From NCBI RefSeq assembly GCF_000495795.1, contig NZ_AWGD01000021.1, forward strand, positions 124,001-188,000: 64,000 nt of DNA. The letters are read 5' to 3'. Under the pieces are notes generated by a model, which was not told the origin of the DNA, did no database searches, and worked only from the letters and a program-made list of their open reading frames with translations. The stretch is from Asticcacaulis sp. AC460. GTDB taxonomy: Bacteria; Pseudomonadota; Alphaproteobacteria; Caulobacterales; Caulobacteraceae. The translations under genes and the position numbers were made by a program. Below are positions 1 to 9,323 of the stretch, piece by piece; position 1 is the first letter of the stretch; each line of letters begins with the position of its first letter.

Positions 1-254
1 GGGGCATGCCAGACCTTCACGGCCAGGCCGGAAACGGTGACGAGCGTCGGTTCCTGCGGCGTGTAATCGTAGGTCAGGCAATGCGCCGTCGGTGAATGTC
101 CGTCAAAAGGGTCGATGGCCAGGATTTTTACGGCGCACCAACCCTTTCGATCCTTGTGTTGAATGATGATATCACCGGGTTTGAGGACGACATCATTGGC
201 GCCCGGTTCGCGCGCACTGAACCAGCCGGCGAACTTTTGAAAAACGTCTTTCAT
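1..254 (-). CDS. Hypothetical protein, 3' end outside window
   Basis: An open frame of at least 84 codons starts with ATG at 254 and runs off the left edge of the window. A strong ribosome-binding site (GGGGGAG) lies about 7 bases before the ATG. The visible protein is soluble, has no signal peptide or membrane segment, and contains a motif reading KPGDIIIQHKDRKGWCAVKI followed by a short acidic stretch. I do not recognise the family. It starts 25 bp after the hflX stop codon on the same strand, so it may be the last gene of an hfq-hflX transcript. It is not overlapped by any better candidate, and codon use is normal for the window. Confidence 0.6.
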   Translation of the reverse strand, partial: MKDVFQKFAGWFSAREPGANDVVLKPGDIIIQHKDRKGWCAVKILAIDPFDGHSPTAHCLTYDYTPQEPTLVTVSGLAVKVWHA

Positions 255-279
255 GTGCGCTCCCCCAATCTCCGCAGTG

Positions 280-1599
280 TTATCCGGCGGCCATCCGCTC
301 ATAGCGGCCATAGGCCATGTCCGACAGCTTGACCTTTACGTGGACCCTGCCGTCCTCGTCCTCGTGGCGGGCGATGATCCGGCCATGCTGATACAGGAAG
401 GCCAGGGCCTCGCCTTGGTGCGGTTCCAGAACCAGGTCGATTTCCTCGCCTTCGGCATCGACCAAGGCGGCGATACGCGATAGCAGGGCTTCTATCCCCT
501 CACCCGTGACGGCGGAGACGGGTATGGGTTTCTGGGCATCGCGGGCGGTGACGGCGCGGCTGTACAAAACCTCTTTGGAATCAGCATCCAACAGGTCGAT
601 CTTATTCCAGACTTCGAACATGCGGCCGCGGTCGAGATCGGGCAGGATCTGCTGCAGAACCTGTTCGACGTCCTGGCGCTGAGCCTCGGTTTCCTCATTG
701 GAAACATCGCGAACATGCAGGATCAGGTCGGCTTGCTCGACCTCCTCCAGGGTGGCGCGGAAGGCGGCGACCAGTTCGTGCGGCAGGTCCGAAATGAAAC
801 CCACCGTGTCGCTGAGCATGGCCGAGCGGCCGTTGGGCAGCTTCAGGGTGCGCAGGGTGGTGTCGAGCGTAGCGAACAGCAGGTCCTTGGCAAGGACCTC
901 GGCCCGGGTCAGGTTGTTGAACAGGGTCGACTTGCCGGCATTGGTATAGCCGACCAGGGCAACGATAGGATACGGCACCTTCTTGCGCTGGACGCGATGC
1001 AGGTTGCGCGTCCGGCGGACGTCGTCCAGCTCGGTTTTCAACTGCTTGATCTTGTCGGCGATCATGCGGCGGTCGAGTTCGATCTGGGTTTCGCCGGGAC
1101 CGCCCGTGGTGCCGGTGGCACGCTGGCGTTCCAGGTGGGTCCAGGTCCGCACCAGGCGCGACTTTTCATATTCCAGCCGCGCCAGCTCGACCTGAAGCTT
1201 GCCTTCGCGCGTGCGGGCGCGGCGGCCGAAGATCTCCAGGATCATGCCGGTGCGGTCGATGACCTTTCGCTCCAGTTCCTTTTCCAGGTTGCGTTGCTGG
1301 ATCGGGGTCAGGGCGCCGTTGACCACGCACAGGGAAGCTTCAGCGTCCTCACACAGGGCCTTGATCTCTTCGACCTTACCGGCGCCGAACAGGGTGGCAG
1401 GATTGAGTTTGCGCACACGCACCGACAGCGAGCCCACGATTTCGAGGTCCAGCGCCAGGGCAAGGCCGATGGCCTCTTCCAGACGCGAGTCCTCATGCAG
1501 GCGCGGCGCGGCGCGCTGGTCGGCAGCGTGCGCGATATCCGGGTCGACGACAACCGCCCGGACGATGTCGGGGGCGTGATCGATATATTTGTCAGTCAA
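280..1599 (-). CDS. hflX: Ribosome-associated GTPase HflX
   Basis: About 439 residues. HflX is a GTPase that binds the large ribosomal subunit and splits stalled ribosomes. The N-terminal half carries the HflX-specific region with the glycine-rich GGPGETQIELDRR motif; the G domain follows with G1 GYTNAGKS (about residues 217-224), G3 DTVGF and G4 NKID. The chosen start is TTG at 1599, preceded by AAGGGGA at 7 bases. A longer frame from TTG at 1626 would overlap the hfq stop but has no ribosome-binding site of its own. It directly follows hfq, the classic hfq-hflX arrangement, so co-transcription is likely. Confidence 0.93.
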   Translation of the reverse strand: MTDKYIDHAPDIVRAVVVDPDIAHAADQRAAPRLHEDSRLEEAIGLALALDLEIVGSLSVRVRKLNPATLFGAGKVEEIKALCEDAEASLCVVNGALTPIQQRNLEKELERKVIDRTGMILEIFGRRARTREGKLQVELARLEYEKSRLVRTWTHLERQRATGTTGGPGETQIELDRRMIADKIKQLKTELDDVRRTRNLHRVQRKKVPYPIVALVGYTNAGKSTLFNNLTRAEVLAKDLLFATLDTTLRTLKLPNGRSAMLSDTVGFISDLPHELVAAFRATLEEVEQADLILHVRDVSNEETEAQRQDVEQVLQQILPDLDRGRMFEVWNKIDLLDADSKEVLYSRAVTARDAQKPIPVSAVTGEGIEALLSRIAALVDAEGEEIDLVLEPHQGEALAFLYQHGRIIARHEDEDGRVHVKVKLSDMAYGRYERMAAG

Positions 1600-1622
1600 T
1601 GAAGAATCCCCTTTTAGGGATA

Positions 1623-1871
1623 TCAATCATCGGCGTCGTCTTCTTGCTCATAGAGCTGGACGGGTGCGGCCGGCATGATGGTCGAGATCGCGTGCTTGTA
1701 CACCAGTTGCGATTGGCCATCGCGGCGCAGCAACACGCAGAAATTGTCGAACCAGCTGACGATACCTTGCAGCTTGACGCCGTTGATCAGAAAAATGGTC
1801 AAGGGAGTTTTTGTTTTGCGGACACTGTTCAGAAACGTGTCCTGCAGGTTTTGCTTCTTGTCGTGGGACAT
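1623..1871 (-). CDS. hfq: RNA chaperone Hfq
   Basis: 82 residues, the usual length for alphaproteobacterial Hfq. It forms hexameric Sm-like rings that pair small RNAs with mRNAs. The Sm1 region ([20 protein letters not shown]) and the Sm2 signature YKHAIST are intact, followed by a short acidic tail (EQEDDADD). A GAGAAGGG ribosome-binding site lies upstream of the ATG. Its stop codon is 23 bp before the preferred hflX start, and a leader of about 125 bp separates it from the aminotransferase gene upstream. Confidence 0.97.
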   Translation of the reverse strand: MSHDKKQNLQDTFLNSVRKTKTPLTIFLINGVKLQGIVSWFDNFCVLLRRDGQSQLVYKHAISTIMPAAPVQLYEQEDDADD

Positions 1872-1997
1872 TAATCGGCCCTTCTCATTTCATAAAAATT
1901 TGGGGAGCACGATACCCCCCACACAGACAACGCGCGATAATAGGCAAATAACTTCCGTGATTTCAACCGCACTGCGGTAAAATTATTTTGCAAGTCT
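1872..1997 (-). promoter_or_regulatory. hfq leader region
   Basis: The 126-bp spacer between the aminotransferase stop and hfq is AT-richer than its surroundings. On the minus strand it contains a 13-bp palindrome (ACCGCA g TGCGGT) near the upstream gene and, closer to hfq, a possible hairpin with arms TGGGG and CCCCA (1901-1921) followed by AATTTTT. The second could be a weak terminator or a leader structure. No promoter hexamers are clear enough to call. Confidence 0.35.
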
Positions 1998-2861
1998 TCA
2001 CACCAAAGCCGTACGGCGGGCCCGGCCGATATACGAATCCCTTAAGCCGCTTGCCACCGGCCCGGGTTTGCCATCGCCTATGAGGTGACCATCGATAGCA
2101 ACAATCGGCATGACTAGGGAAGTGGCGGCGGTAATAAACACCTCCGAAGCCGCTTTCGCAGCCTCGAGTGTAAAGGCTTCCTCGCGGATTTCGAGCCCGG
2201 TATCCGAAACCATGTCGAGCAAGGTGAGTCGGGTGACGCCCGCCAGGATGTTCGCCTTAAGGTCGCGCGTGCGGATGACGCCATCATCGCCGACCATGTA
2301 GACGTTGGTCGAGCCGCCTTCAGTGACGAAGCCGTCCTTATCGACGAAGATAACCTCGCCAGCGCCCTCTTCCTTGGCCGCCTGCTTGGCCAGGACATTG
2401 GGCAACAGGCCCACTGTCTTGATGTCACAGCGTCCCCAGCGGATGTCCGGCATCGACTTGGCCTTGAGGCCGATCAGAGCCTTATTCGCGGCGGCGAGGC
2501 GGTCGACCGGCCGGGCTGTGACCACCATGGCCGGGCGGACATTGGTCGGGAAGACGTGGTCGCGCGGCGCGACACCGCGCGAGATCTGGAGGTAGACCAT
2601 GCCCTCGCGGATATGGTTGCGCCGGACGACCTCGGTCAGCACGACCAGCAGCGCGTTGCGCGGCATGGGCATGACGATCTTCAGTTCGCTTAACGAACGT
2701 TCCAGCCGGTTCAGATGGCCTTCGAGATCGGCCAGGCGGCCATCGAACACCGACCAGACTTCGTAGACGGCATCGGCGAACTGATACCCGCGGTCCTCGA
2801 TCGAGACAACGGCTTCGGACTGGCGGACATAGGCGCCATTGACATAGGCAGTGCGTGACAT
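1998..2861 (-). CDS. PLP-dependent class IV aminotransferase (D-amino acid aminotransferase-like)
   Basis: 287 residues. The protein matches the fold-type IV aminotransferase family (D-alanine transaminase and branched-chain relatives): N-terminal YVNGAYV...VSIEDRGYQFADAVYE, the catalytic-lysine region around DIKTVGLLPNVLAKQAA, and the EGGSTNVYMV phosphate-binding motif. Such enzymes interconvert D-amino acids and 2-oxo acids using pyridoxal phosphate; the exact substrate cannot be told from sequence. It lies 8 bp after ntrX on the same strand and is often found with the ntr genes in Caulobacter relatives, so it is probably co-transcribed with ntrYX. Confidence 0.85.
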   Translation of the reverse strand: MSRTAYVNGAYVRQSEAVVSIEDRGYQFADAVYEVWSVFDGRLADLEGHLNRLERSLSELKIVMPMPRNALLVVLTEVVRRNHIREGMVYLQISRGVAPRDHVFPTNVRPAMVVTARPVDRLAAANKALIGLKAKSMPDIRWGRCDIKTVGLLPNVLAKQAAKEEGAGEVIFVDKDGFVTEGGSTNVYMVGDDGVIRTRDLKANILAGVTRLTLLDMVSDTGLEIREEAFTLEAAKAASEVFITAATSLVMPIVAIDGHLIGDGKPGPVASGLRDSYIGRARRTALV

Positions 2862-2869
2862 GGGGTGGG

Positions 2870-4273
2870 TTACGCGTCCTCTTCCTCGCCGCGGATGTGA
2901 GCCAAGCCCAGCGACTTCAGCTTGCGATGCAGGGCCGAGCGTTCCATGCCGATAAAGGTAGCGGTGCGCGATATATTGCCGCCGAAGCGGACGATCTGGG
3001 ACGACAGATATTCGCGTTCGAACACTTCGCGGGCGTCGCGCAGCGGCAGGGCGATGATGCGTTCCGGCCGGATGGCGCCGGCTACCGCCGATTCCACCAC
3101 TTCCGACGGCAGCATCTGGGCGGTGATCGGCTCATTGGGCGAGCCCGAGGCCAGGATCAGCAGGCGTTCGATGTTATTGCGCAGTTGGCGGACATTGCCG
3201 GGCCATTCGTGGACTTGCAGAGTCGCCATGGCGTCTTCCGACAGGTTGCGGCGTGGCAGGCCCTGCGCGGCCGCAATGCGTTCGATGAAGTAGGTCACCA
3301 GTTCGGCAATGTCGCTGCGGCGCTCGGACAGGCCTGGCACGCGCACGGGCACCACGTTCAAGCGGTGGAACAGGTCTTCGCGGAAGCGGCCGCCACCGAT
3401 CTCCTGGGCGAGGTCCTTGGAGGTCGAAGAGATCACACGAACGTCGACCTGAACATCCTGGGCGCCGCCAACGCGCTGGAAGCGCTGTTCGACCAGCACG
3501 CGCAGAATCCGGCTTTGGGATTCCGGCGGCATATCGGCGACTTCATCGAGGAACAGAGTGCCGCCATGGGCGCGTTCGAACACGCCGATCTTGCGCGGCT
3601 TGCCGCCCTCGCCTTCTTCGCCGAACAGCTCGACATCGAGACGCTCGGGCGTCATGCCAGCGGCCGAGATGGGCACGAATTCGCAGCGCGCCCGCGGCGA
3701 AGACTCGTGGATCATCCGCGCGACCAGTTCCTTGCCGGAACCGGCCGGACCGGAAATCATGATGCGCGAATTGGCCGGCGCCACCTTGGCGATGGTCGAA
3801 CGCAGCAGTTGCGCCGCCGCCGAATTGCCAATCAGGCCATCCGGCACGACCGCCTGGGAGCGCAGGCGCTTGTTCTCACGGCGCAGGCTGGTCAGCTCAA
3901 GTGCACGCTGAACAACCATGATCAAGCGCTCGGTTTTAAAGGGTTTTTCGATGAAATCGAAAGCGCCCTTCTTAATCGCCGTCACCGCTGTCTCGATGGT
4001 GCCGTGGCCCGAAATCATGATGGCTGGAATATCGGGATCCAGTTCGTGGATGACGCCCAGCAGCTCGATGCCGTCGAGGCCGCCGCCCTGCATCCAGATG
4101 TCCAACACGCACAGGCTGGGCTTTCGTGCCTTGATGGCCCGCAAGGCGGCATTGGAGTCGGCAGCGGTGCGCACGGCATAGCCTTCATCCTCCAATATGC
4201 CCGCGATCAGCTCGCGAATGTCGGCTTCGTCGTCGACAACCAGAATATCTACGCCAGACGATACTTTCATCAT
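2870..4273 (-). CDS. ntrX: Nitrogen response regulator NtrX
   Basis: 467 residues, partner of the sensor kinase NtrY. Domains in order: receiver (acidic pair D14-D15, phosphoacceptor D58, IEKPF lysine motif), AAA+ domain with Walker A GPAGSGKE (175-182) and Walker B GGTLFLDE, and a C-terminal Fis-type helix-turn-helix (RTATFIGMERSALHRKLKSL). The loop that in sigma-54 activators reads GAFTGA is replaced by a GEEGEGGKPRKIG stretch, so direct sigma-54 activation is doubtful. The ATG overlaps the ntrY stop by 4 bases (ATGA), indicating translational coupling; a second ATG lies one codon downstream. Confidence 0.94.
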   Translation of the reverse strand: MMKVSSGVDILVVDDEADIRELIAGILEDEGYAVRTAADSNAALRAIKARKPSLCVLDIWMQGGGLDGIELLGVIHELDPDIPAIMISGHGTIETAVTAIKKGAFDFIEKPFKTERLIMVVQRALELTSLRRENKRLRSQAVVPDGLIGNSAAAQLLRSTIAKVAPANSRIMISGPAGSGKELVARMIHESSPRARCEFVPISAAGMTPERLDVELFGEEGEGGKPRKIGVFERAHGGTLFLDEVADMPPESQSRILRVLVEQRFQRVGGAQDVQVDVRVISSTSKDLAQEIGGGRFREDLFHRLNVVPVRVPGLSERRSDIAELVTYFIERIAAAQGLPRRNLSEDAMATLQVHEWPGNVRQLRNNIERLLILASGSPNEPITAQMLPSEVVESAVAGAIRPERIIALPLRDAREVFEREYLSSQIVRFGGNISRTATFIGMERSALHRKLKSLGLAHIRGEEEDA

Positions 4274-6516
4274 ACCCTCATCAGCTTGCTCCCGGCCGTG
4301 GCCGGGATATCGGTGGCAGCGGGCATCAGGCCCGACTGCTGGCGCGGCAGACGCAATACGGCCCGCGCGCCGCTCAGGTGGACAGCGTCGGTGAGCCAGA
4401 ACTCGCCGCCGTGGTCCTCCAGAATTCTCTTCACAATGGCCAACCCCAGGCCGGTCCCCTTTTCACGCGTCGTGACATAGGGCTCGGTCAGGCGGTCCCT
4501 GTCTTTTTCCGGCAATCCGATGCCGTCGTCCTCGACGGTGATCAGCAGGAAGCCTTCCTCCGCGGTCATTTCGACGCGCAGGTGACCCACAATGCCATCG
4601 GCCGGCGTGATGACATCGCTGCCGCGGTCGCGAAGCAACCGCGACGATATGGCTTCACCGCCGTTTTTCAGAACATTGCCCAGGGCCTGGCCCAGCATGC
4701 GACCATCGCAGACAACCCTTAGCTCGGGCAAGGGTTCGACGATGTCGATGATAATGTCGGCGCGGGCGACGCGTTGGGAGAAAACGCAAGACCGCACCAG
4801 TTCGGCAGCCTCTTCCTCGGCGAAATTCGGCGCCGGCATGCGGGCGAACGAGGCAAATTCGTCGACCATGCGGCCGATATCGCCGACCTGGCGGATGATG
4901 GTGTCGTTGAGACGATCAAAGGTTTCAACATCTGTCTCAATCTGGGCCCGGTATTTGCGACGCAGGCGCTCGGCCGACAGCTGGATCGGGGTCAGCGGGT
5001 TCTTGATCTCGTGCGCGATGCGGCGGGCGACATCCTTCCAGGCAGCGTTGCGCTGGGCGGCGATCAGGCGGGTGATGTCGTCGAAGGTCAGAACCGCACC
5101 GCCGGTCTCCAGTCCGGAGACGCGGACACGGACCCGGCGGGTTTCACCGCGGCGTACCAGGTCGACTTCCTGCTCTTCAACGCGGTGGGCAGAGACCTTA
5201 TCCAGAAGTTCAGCGATTTCAGGGGCTACGTCGCGAATTTTGAGTCCCACCGCATCGTCACTCGGAATCCCGATAAAGTTTGCAGCATGGCGGTTGATGG
5301 CGGAAATCTGCTCGCCTTCGTCGAGACCGACAATGCCTGCACTGATTTCGGATAACACGGTTTCGATGAAGCGGCGGCGCGTTTCCGCTTCGTCACCGGC
5401 TTGTTTCAGAGCCTGCTGCTGGGTTTGCAAATCGGACGTCATGTGATTGAAGGCGCGCGACAGCACAGCAATGTCTTCGGATTGTCGGGTTGTCATGACT
5501 CGTGCGTTCAAATCCCCGCTGGCGACCTTGCCGGCTGCCTGCACAAGTCGGGCCACAGGAATGGCGATGCTTTCCGCCGCCGAAGTACCGCCCCAGATCG
5601 CGCCGATCAAAACGAGCAACACAGCTTCAACATAGGCCATTATGAACAGGCCCTGTCCGCGCGCGCGGGCGTCCTTGATATTGCGGTAGTCGAGGATGGC
5701 GGCTTCGGAGTCGCGTAAGCGCTTGATGATCCCCTCGGGAAGCAAACGCACGCCGTACAACATGGCTCCATCGTATCCTGTAAGCGGAAACACAACCCGT
5801 TGCGCATCCGGGCCTGGATACTCCGCCAGGATTGGGCCTTCACGCGCCACATAGGCCAGAACATCGTCCGCTGGCGCAACATAGACCGGCGCGTCAGGGC
5901 TTTCCGCCCGTGCGAGAATCTGTCCTTGCCGATCGATGATATAGATCGCGGTCAGTACACCGTTGCTATCGAGACGGCTCTTGAGCGCCTGCGAAAAGGC
6001 CAGGCGGTCGGGATAGAGTTGGTGCGCGGCCTCGCTCTGCAGCGCCGCCTGAAGGTCCACCATCGCCGTCTGGACAGAGTTGCGCTCGGCAGCCAGATAG
6101 CTTTTGGCAATCGCTGCGCCGTTTTCAACGGAACTGTCGACGCGCTCCTGAAACCATTGGTCGATACCACGATTGAGCACGCCAAACATCAGGGCGATGA
6201 TAATCGCGGGCGTAACGGCGGCAACGGAGAAAAGGAATACGAAGCGCAGATGCAGCCGGGCACCGGCGTCGGCGCCACGGCTGCGAGCAATCTTAATTAC
6301 CCGCCGGATCACCACAGCAATCAGACCGAGCAGCAGGACCAGATTCAAACATGCGAGGATCAGCAGATACTCACTGGTCTGAGCTATGGGACCTATTCCA
6401 GGGCCGGCAATAATCAGCCAGACGATAAAGGCGGTCGTGAGGATTGACGCGCCATAACCCGCCGCCAGCAACAGCCTTTTCAGGCCGGCTGAGCGAATAT
6501 CCCGGATGCTGCGCAT
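4270..6516 (-). CDS. ntrY: Nitrogen sensor histidine kinase NtrY
   Basis: About 748 residues from the ATG at 6516 (protein start MRSIRDIRSAGLKRLL). N-terminal membrane segments surround a large periplasmic region; then come a membrane segment, HAMP (IPVARLVQAAGKVASGDLNA), a PAS domain, a HisKA dimerisation helix with H502 in RIAHEIKNP, and an HATPase domain with N box NVLKNGGEA, G1 DDGIGLP and G2 GTGLGLAIVKRI. It would phosphorylate NtrX in nitrogen or redox signalling. A GTG 28 codons upstream is possible but lacks a ribosome-binding site. ntrB and ntrC, usual neighbours between dusB and ntrY, are absent here. Confidence 0.93.
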   Translation of the reverse strand: MRSIRDIRSAGLKRLLLAAGYGASILTTAFIVWLIIAGPGIGPIAQTSEYLLILACLNLVLLLGLIAVVIRRVIKIARSRGADAGARLHLRFVFLFSVAAVTPAIIIALMFGVLNRGIDQWFQERVDSSVENGAAIAKSYLAAERNSVQTAMVDLQAALQSEAAHQLYPDRLAFSQALKSRLDSNGVLTAIYIIDRQGQILARAESPDAPVYVAPADDVLAYVAREGPILAEYPGPDAQRVVFPLTGYDGAMLYGVRLLPEGIIKRLRDSEAAILDYRNIKDARARGQGLFIMAYVEAVLLVLIGAIWGGTSAAESIAIPVARLVQAAGKVASGDLNARVMTTRQSEDIAVLSRAFNHMTSDLQTQQQALKQAGDEAETRRRFIETVLSEISAGIVGLDEGEQISAINRHAANFIGIPSDDAVGLKIRDVAPEIAELLDKVSAHRVEEQEVDLVRRGETRRVRVRVSGLETGGAVLTFDDITRLIAAQRNAAWKDVARRIAHEIKNPLTPIQLSAERLRRKYRAQIETDVETFDRLNDTIIRQVGDIGRMVDEFASFARMPAPNFAEEEAAELVRSCVFSQRVARADIIIDIVEPLPELRVVCDGRMLGQALGNVLKNGGEAISSRLLRDRGSDVITPADGIVGHLRVEMTAEEGFLLITVEDDGIGLPEKDRDRLTEPYVTTREKGTGLGLAIVKRILEDHGGEFWLTDAVHLSGARAVLRLPRQQSGLMPAATDIPATAGSKLMRV

Positions 6517-6678
6517 CAAGATATGAAGGCCCCGTCGTCTCAAGTATGTGTCTTTCAAGACCCAACACCACCACGTTCTGGTTTCGTGGCATTTGTGCAC
6601 TACTGTGTCCGAATATCAACAGGAATGTTGCGCCAAAGCGTCAAATTTTGACGGATTTGATCGCAACCGCAACGATCT

Positions 6679-7674
6679 TCATGCCTTGAACAGCGCCCAG
6701 ACGGCGGTTTCGATCTCGAGCGGATCCTCCATCCGGCACAGACGCGCCTTGTCCTGACGGCGAATGGCCGCGTCACCATCATACGGCGCGCCCTCGATGT
6801 AGGCGCCCAGATGTTTCTTGAACATTCGCAGGCCGAGATTGTCACCGTAGAAGGCCAGACTGTCGTTCATGTGCTGGATAACGATGGCAGCACGCTCTTC
6901 CAGATCACGTTGCGGCATGACGTTGTCATTGAGAGCATGGTCGAGGTCATAGGCAAACCATGGCCGGCCGTAGATGCCGCGTCCGATCATCAGGCCATCT
7001 GCGCCGGATTGCGCCAGAGCCTGCTGCGCTGATGTCAGATCGACAATGTCGCCATTGACGATAACCGGGATACGGACGGCGCTTTTGACATGGGCGACGG
7101 CGCGCCAATTGGCCGCCCCCTTGTAGAACTGCTGGCGGGTACGGCCGTGGACGGTCAGTGCCCTGATACCCAGGCGTTCGGCCCGTTGCGCCAGTTCCGG
7201 GGCATTGTGAGAGGCATCGTCCCAACCCAGGCGCATCTTGACCGTCACCGGCCGCGAAGTGGCGTTCAGCGCCGCCGTCATGATCCGTTCAGCCTGGTCG
7301 AGGTCGCGCATCAGGGCCGAGCCGCATAGGACACCGACGACCTCCTTGGCCGGGCAGCCGAAATTCAGATCTACGATATCAGCGCCGGACTCTTCGGCCA
7401 GGCGGGCCCCGCGGGCGATATGGTCCGGGTCGCGGCCGACCAGTTGCACGATCTTCAGGCCGGCGTGATCGCCCAGTTGCGCCTTGCGTACGATCTCCGG
7501 CCGGTTCATGTCGGCGCAGGCGACCATCTCGGTCGCCGCATAGGACGCACCGAGTTTCGCCGCCATGCGGCGGAACGGCAGGTCGGACACGCCGGTCATG
7601 GGCGCAATCAGCACCCGGCCGTCGACGGTCACGTCGCCAATGGTCAAGCTATGAGTTTTCCAGGCCATGGTCAT
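6679..7674 (-). CDS. dusB: tRNA-dihydrouridine synthase DusB (NifR3)
   Basis: 331 residues. An FMN-dependent enzyme that reduces uridines to dihydrouridine in the tRNA D-loop. Family features: substrate/FMN motif VLIAPMTGVSDLPFR, catalytic cysteine in NFGCPAKEVVG, VKMRLGWDD, the HGRTRQQFYKG motif, and VNGDIVD with MIGRGIYGRPW. Two ATG codons (7674 and 7668) are possible starts. The historic name nifR3 reflects its position in front of ntrBC in many alphaproteobacteria; here the next gene is ntrY, after a 162-bp gap. It is divergent from the acetyltransferase gene with 76 bp between them. Confidence 0.95.
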   Translation of the reverse strand: MTMAWKTHSLTIGDVTVDGRVLIAPMTGVSDLPFRRMAAKLGASYAATEMVACADMNRPEIVRKAQLGDHAGLKIVQLVGRDPDHIARGARLAEESGADIVDLNFGCPAKEVVGVLCGSALMRDLDQAERIMTAALNATSRPVTVKMRLGWDDASHNAPELAQRAERLGIRALTVHGRTRQQFYKGAANWRAVAHVKSAVRIPVIVNGDIVDLTSAQQALAQSGADGLMIGRGIYGRPWFAYDLDHALNDNVMPQRDLEERAAIVIQHMNDSLAFYGDNLGLRMFKKHLGAYIEGAPYDGDAAIRRQDKARLCRMEDPLEIETAVWALFKA

Positions 7675-7750
7675 GGCGCGACTTTAGCTGAAAAAGCCGC
7701 TTGTGGGAATGGCCGTGACGGCTTTAGAACGCGCCGACAGGAGTCTGCCC

Positions 7751-8179
7751 ATGCCCGAAGTGAAACTGGCCGTCAGCGAGGAGGATATCCGCCGCTGTTT
7801 CCCCGTCATCCAACGGTTACGGCCCCATGTTGCTGATGCCGATGAGCTTTTGGCGCGGATCGACCGTCAGCAGGCGATGGCTGACTGGCGGTTGGTCTAT
7901 GTCGAGGACAAAGGCCAGGTCGTGGCCTGCGCCGGGTTTCGGGTGCATGAGTGGCTGGTCTCCGGTAAGATCCTGTATGTCGACGATCTGGTGACAGTAG
8001 AGTATGGTCGATCAAAGGGTTACGGAAAAAAGCTGTTAAGTTGGCTGAAGGATTTAGCGCGCCAGGAAGGTTGCGCCCAGCTACGGCTGGACAGCGGTAC
8101 GCACCGCACCCAGGCTCACAAGTTCTATTTCCGCGAAGGTTTGGTGGTCAGCGCTTTTCACTTCGAGATCGATCTATGA
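7751..8179 (+). CDS. GNAT-family N-acetyltransferase
   Basis: 142 residues from the ATG at 7751, preceded by AGGAG at about 8 bases; the frame is open further upstream but that part has no family similarity. The acetyl-CoA binding motif A is visible as [20 protein letters not shown], with the GRSKGYGK loop, and motif B as KFYFREG. The substrate is unknown. Its stop overlaps the start of ispDF in an ATGA junction, so the two are translationally coupled, although no functional link to isoprenoid synthesis is evident. Confidence 0.87.
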   Translation: MPEVKLAVSEEDIRRCFPVIQRLRPHVADADELLARIDRQQAMADWRLVYVEDKGQVVACAGFRVHEWLVSGKILYVDDLVTVEYGRSKGYGKKLLSWLKDLARQEGCAQLRLDSGTHRTQAHKFYFREGLVVSAFHFEIDL

Positions 8180-9297
8180 CCTGGCACGCCATCATTGTTG
8201 CCGGCGGATCCGGCTCGCGGTCCGGCGGGAAGAAACAGTGGATGCTGCTCGGCGGCAAGCCCGTGCTAGACTGGTCGGTCGCCGCCTTTGCCGGCGCTAC
8301 CCAGGTTGTCGTCGTTGTGCCGACCGAGGACGTGGCTCAGGCGGCGGAACGTTATGGCGACCAATTGACCGTCGTCGCCGGCGGAGCCGATCGCGCGGCG
8401 TCGGTCGTCAATGGCCTGCGCGCGCTCGAAGCCGGGGCAGATGACCTGGTGTTGATCCATGATGCCGCCAGGCCGCTGTTAAAATTTCATCATATCAGCT
8501 CTTTGCTGGCATCACTTGAGACTCGACGTGCGGCCATCCTGGCTTTGTCTGTCACGGATTCGCTGAAGACAGGCGCGGAGGTTGTCACCGGCGCACCGTC
8601 ACGGGAGGGCCTGTGGCGCGCCCAGACCCCGCAAGCGTTTCGGTACGGTGACATCGTCGCTGCCTATGAGGCCTGGCCTGGTGGCGCCGCCACGGATGAG
8701 GCCACTGTGGCTTCGGCGGCCGGTATCGAGGTTGCCCTGGTCGAAGGTGACGTCCGCCTCCACAAGCTGACCTACGCCGATGATTTCGCCCTGATGGAGG
8801 CGCTGATGGATAAACCGGTGAAACAGATCCGCATTGGCCAGGGCTTCGACGCTCATCGCTGGGGTGAGGGCGACAGCGTTTGGCTGTGCGGCGTCAAGAT
8901 AGTTCATAACCAGGCCCTGATCGGCCACAGCGATGCCGACGCCGGTCTGCACGCACTGACCGACGCCCTGCTGGGCGCAGCGGGTTTGGGCGATATCGGC
9001 GACCATTTCCCGCCGACCGATCCACAATGGAAGGGCGCCTCCAGCGACAGGTTTTTGCAACATGCCGTTGATCTGGTTCGGGAAAAGGGTGGTTCGATCG
9101 TCAATGCCGACGTTACCCTGATCTGCGAGCGCCCCAAGATCAAGCCGCATCGTGAGGCCATGCGCGCCCGGTTGGCCGAAATCCTGGGCATTGAGATCGA
9201 CCGGGTCAGCGTCAAGGCCACCACGACCGAGGGTATGGGCTTCACCGGCCGGCAGGAAGGCCTGGCCGCCCAGGCCGTATGCGCAATCGAAATCTAG
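8176..9297 (+). CDS. ispDF: Bifunctional IspD/IspF (MEP isoprenoid pathway)
   Basis: 373 residues, a fusion of 2-C-methyl-D-erythritol 4-phosphate cytidylyltransferase (about 1-215) and 2-C-methyl-D-erythritol 2,4-cyclodiphosphate synthase (about 217-373). IspD motifs: [11 protein letters not shown] nucleotide-binding loop and HDAARPL. IspF motifs: the metal-binding D225-A-H227 in [37 protein letters not shown] and [13 protein letters not shown]. The fusion is common in alphaproteobacteria. The start ATG overlaps the stop of the acetyltransferase gene. Together with dxr at 61 kb it supplies isopentenyl diphosphate for UppS. Confidence 0.97.
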   Translation: MTWHAIIVAGGSGSRSGGKKQWMLLGGKPVLDWSVAAFAGATQVVVVVPTEDVAQAAERYGDQLTVVAGGADRAASVVNGLRALEAGADDLVLIHDAARPLLKFHHISSLLASLETRRAAILALSVTDSLKTGAEVVTGAPSREGLWRAQTPQAFRYGDIVAAYEAWPGGAATDEATVASAAGIEVALVEGDVRLHKLTYADDFALMEALMDKPVKQIRIGQGFDAHRWGEGDSVWLCGVKIVHNQALIGHSDADAGLHALTDALLGAAGLGDIGDHFPPTDPQWKGASSDRFLQHAVDLVREKGGSIVNADVTLICERPKIKPHREAMRARLAEILGIEIDRVSVKATTTEGMGFTGRQEGLAAQAVCAIEI

Positions 9298-9323
9298 AAA
9301 TCCCTTGAAATACTAAGGTTTAC

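Noticed and set aside
2855-4480. Long plus-strand frame of 541 codons opposite ntrX
   Set aside because: It mirrors ntrX in an antisense frame, has no family features, and results from GC-rich third positions. Similar long antisense frames at 21781-23262, 24327-25832, 27601-28929 and 40834-42777 were dropped for the same reason.
6517-6678. Frameshifted remnant of ntrB or ntrC
   Set aside because: Reading all frames of the gap shows no receiver, kinase or AAA+ motif, and the gap is too short to hold one.
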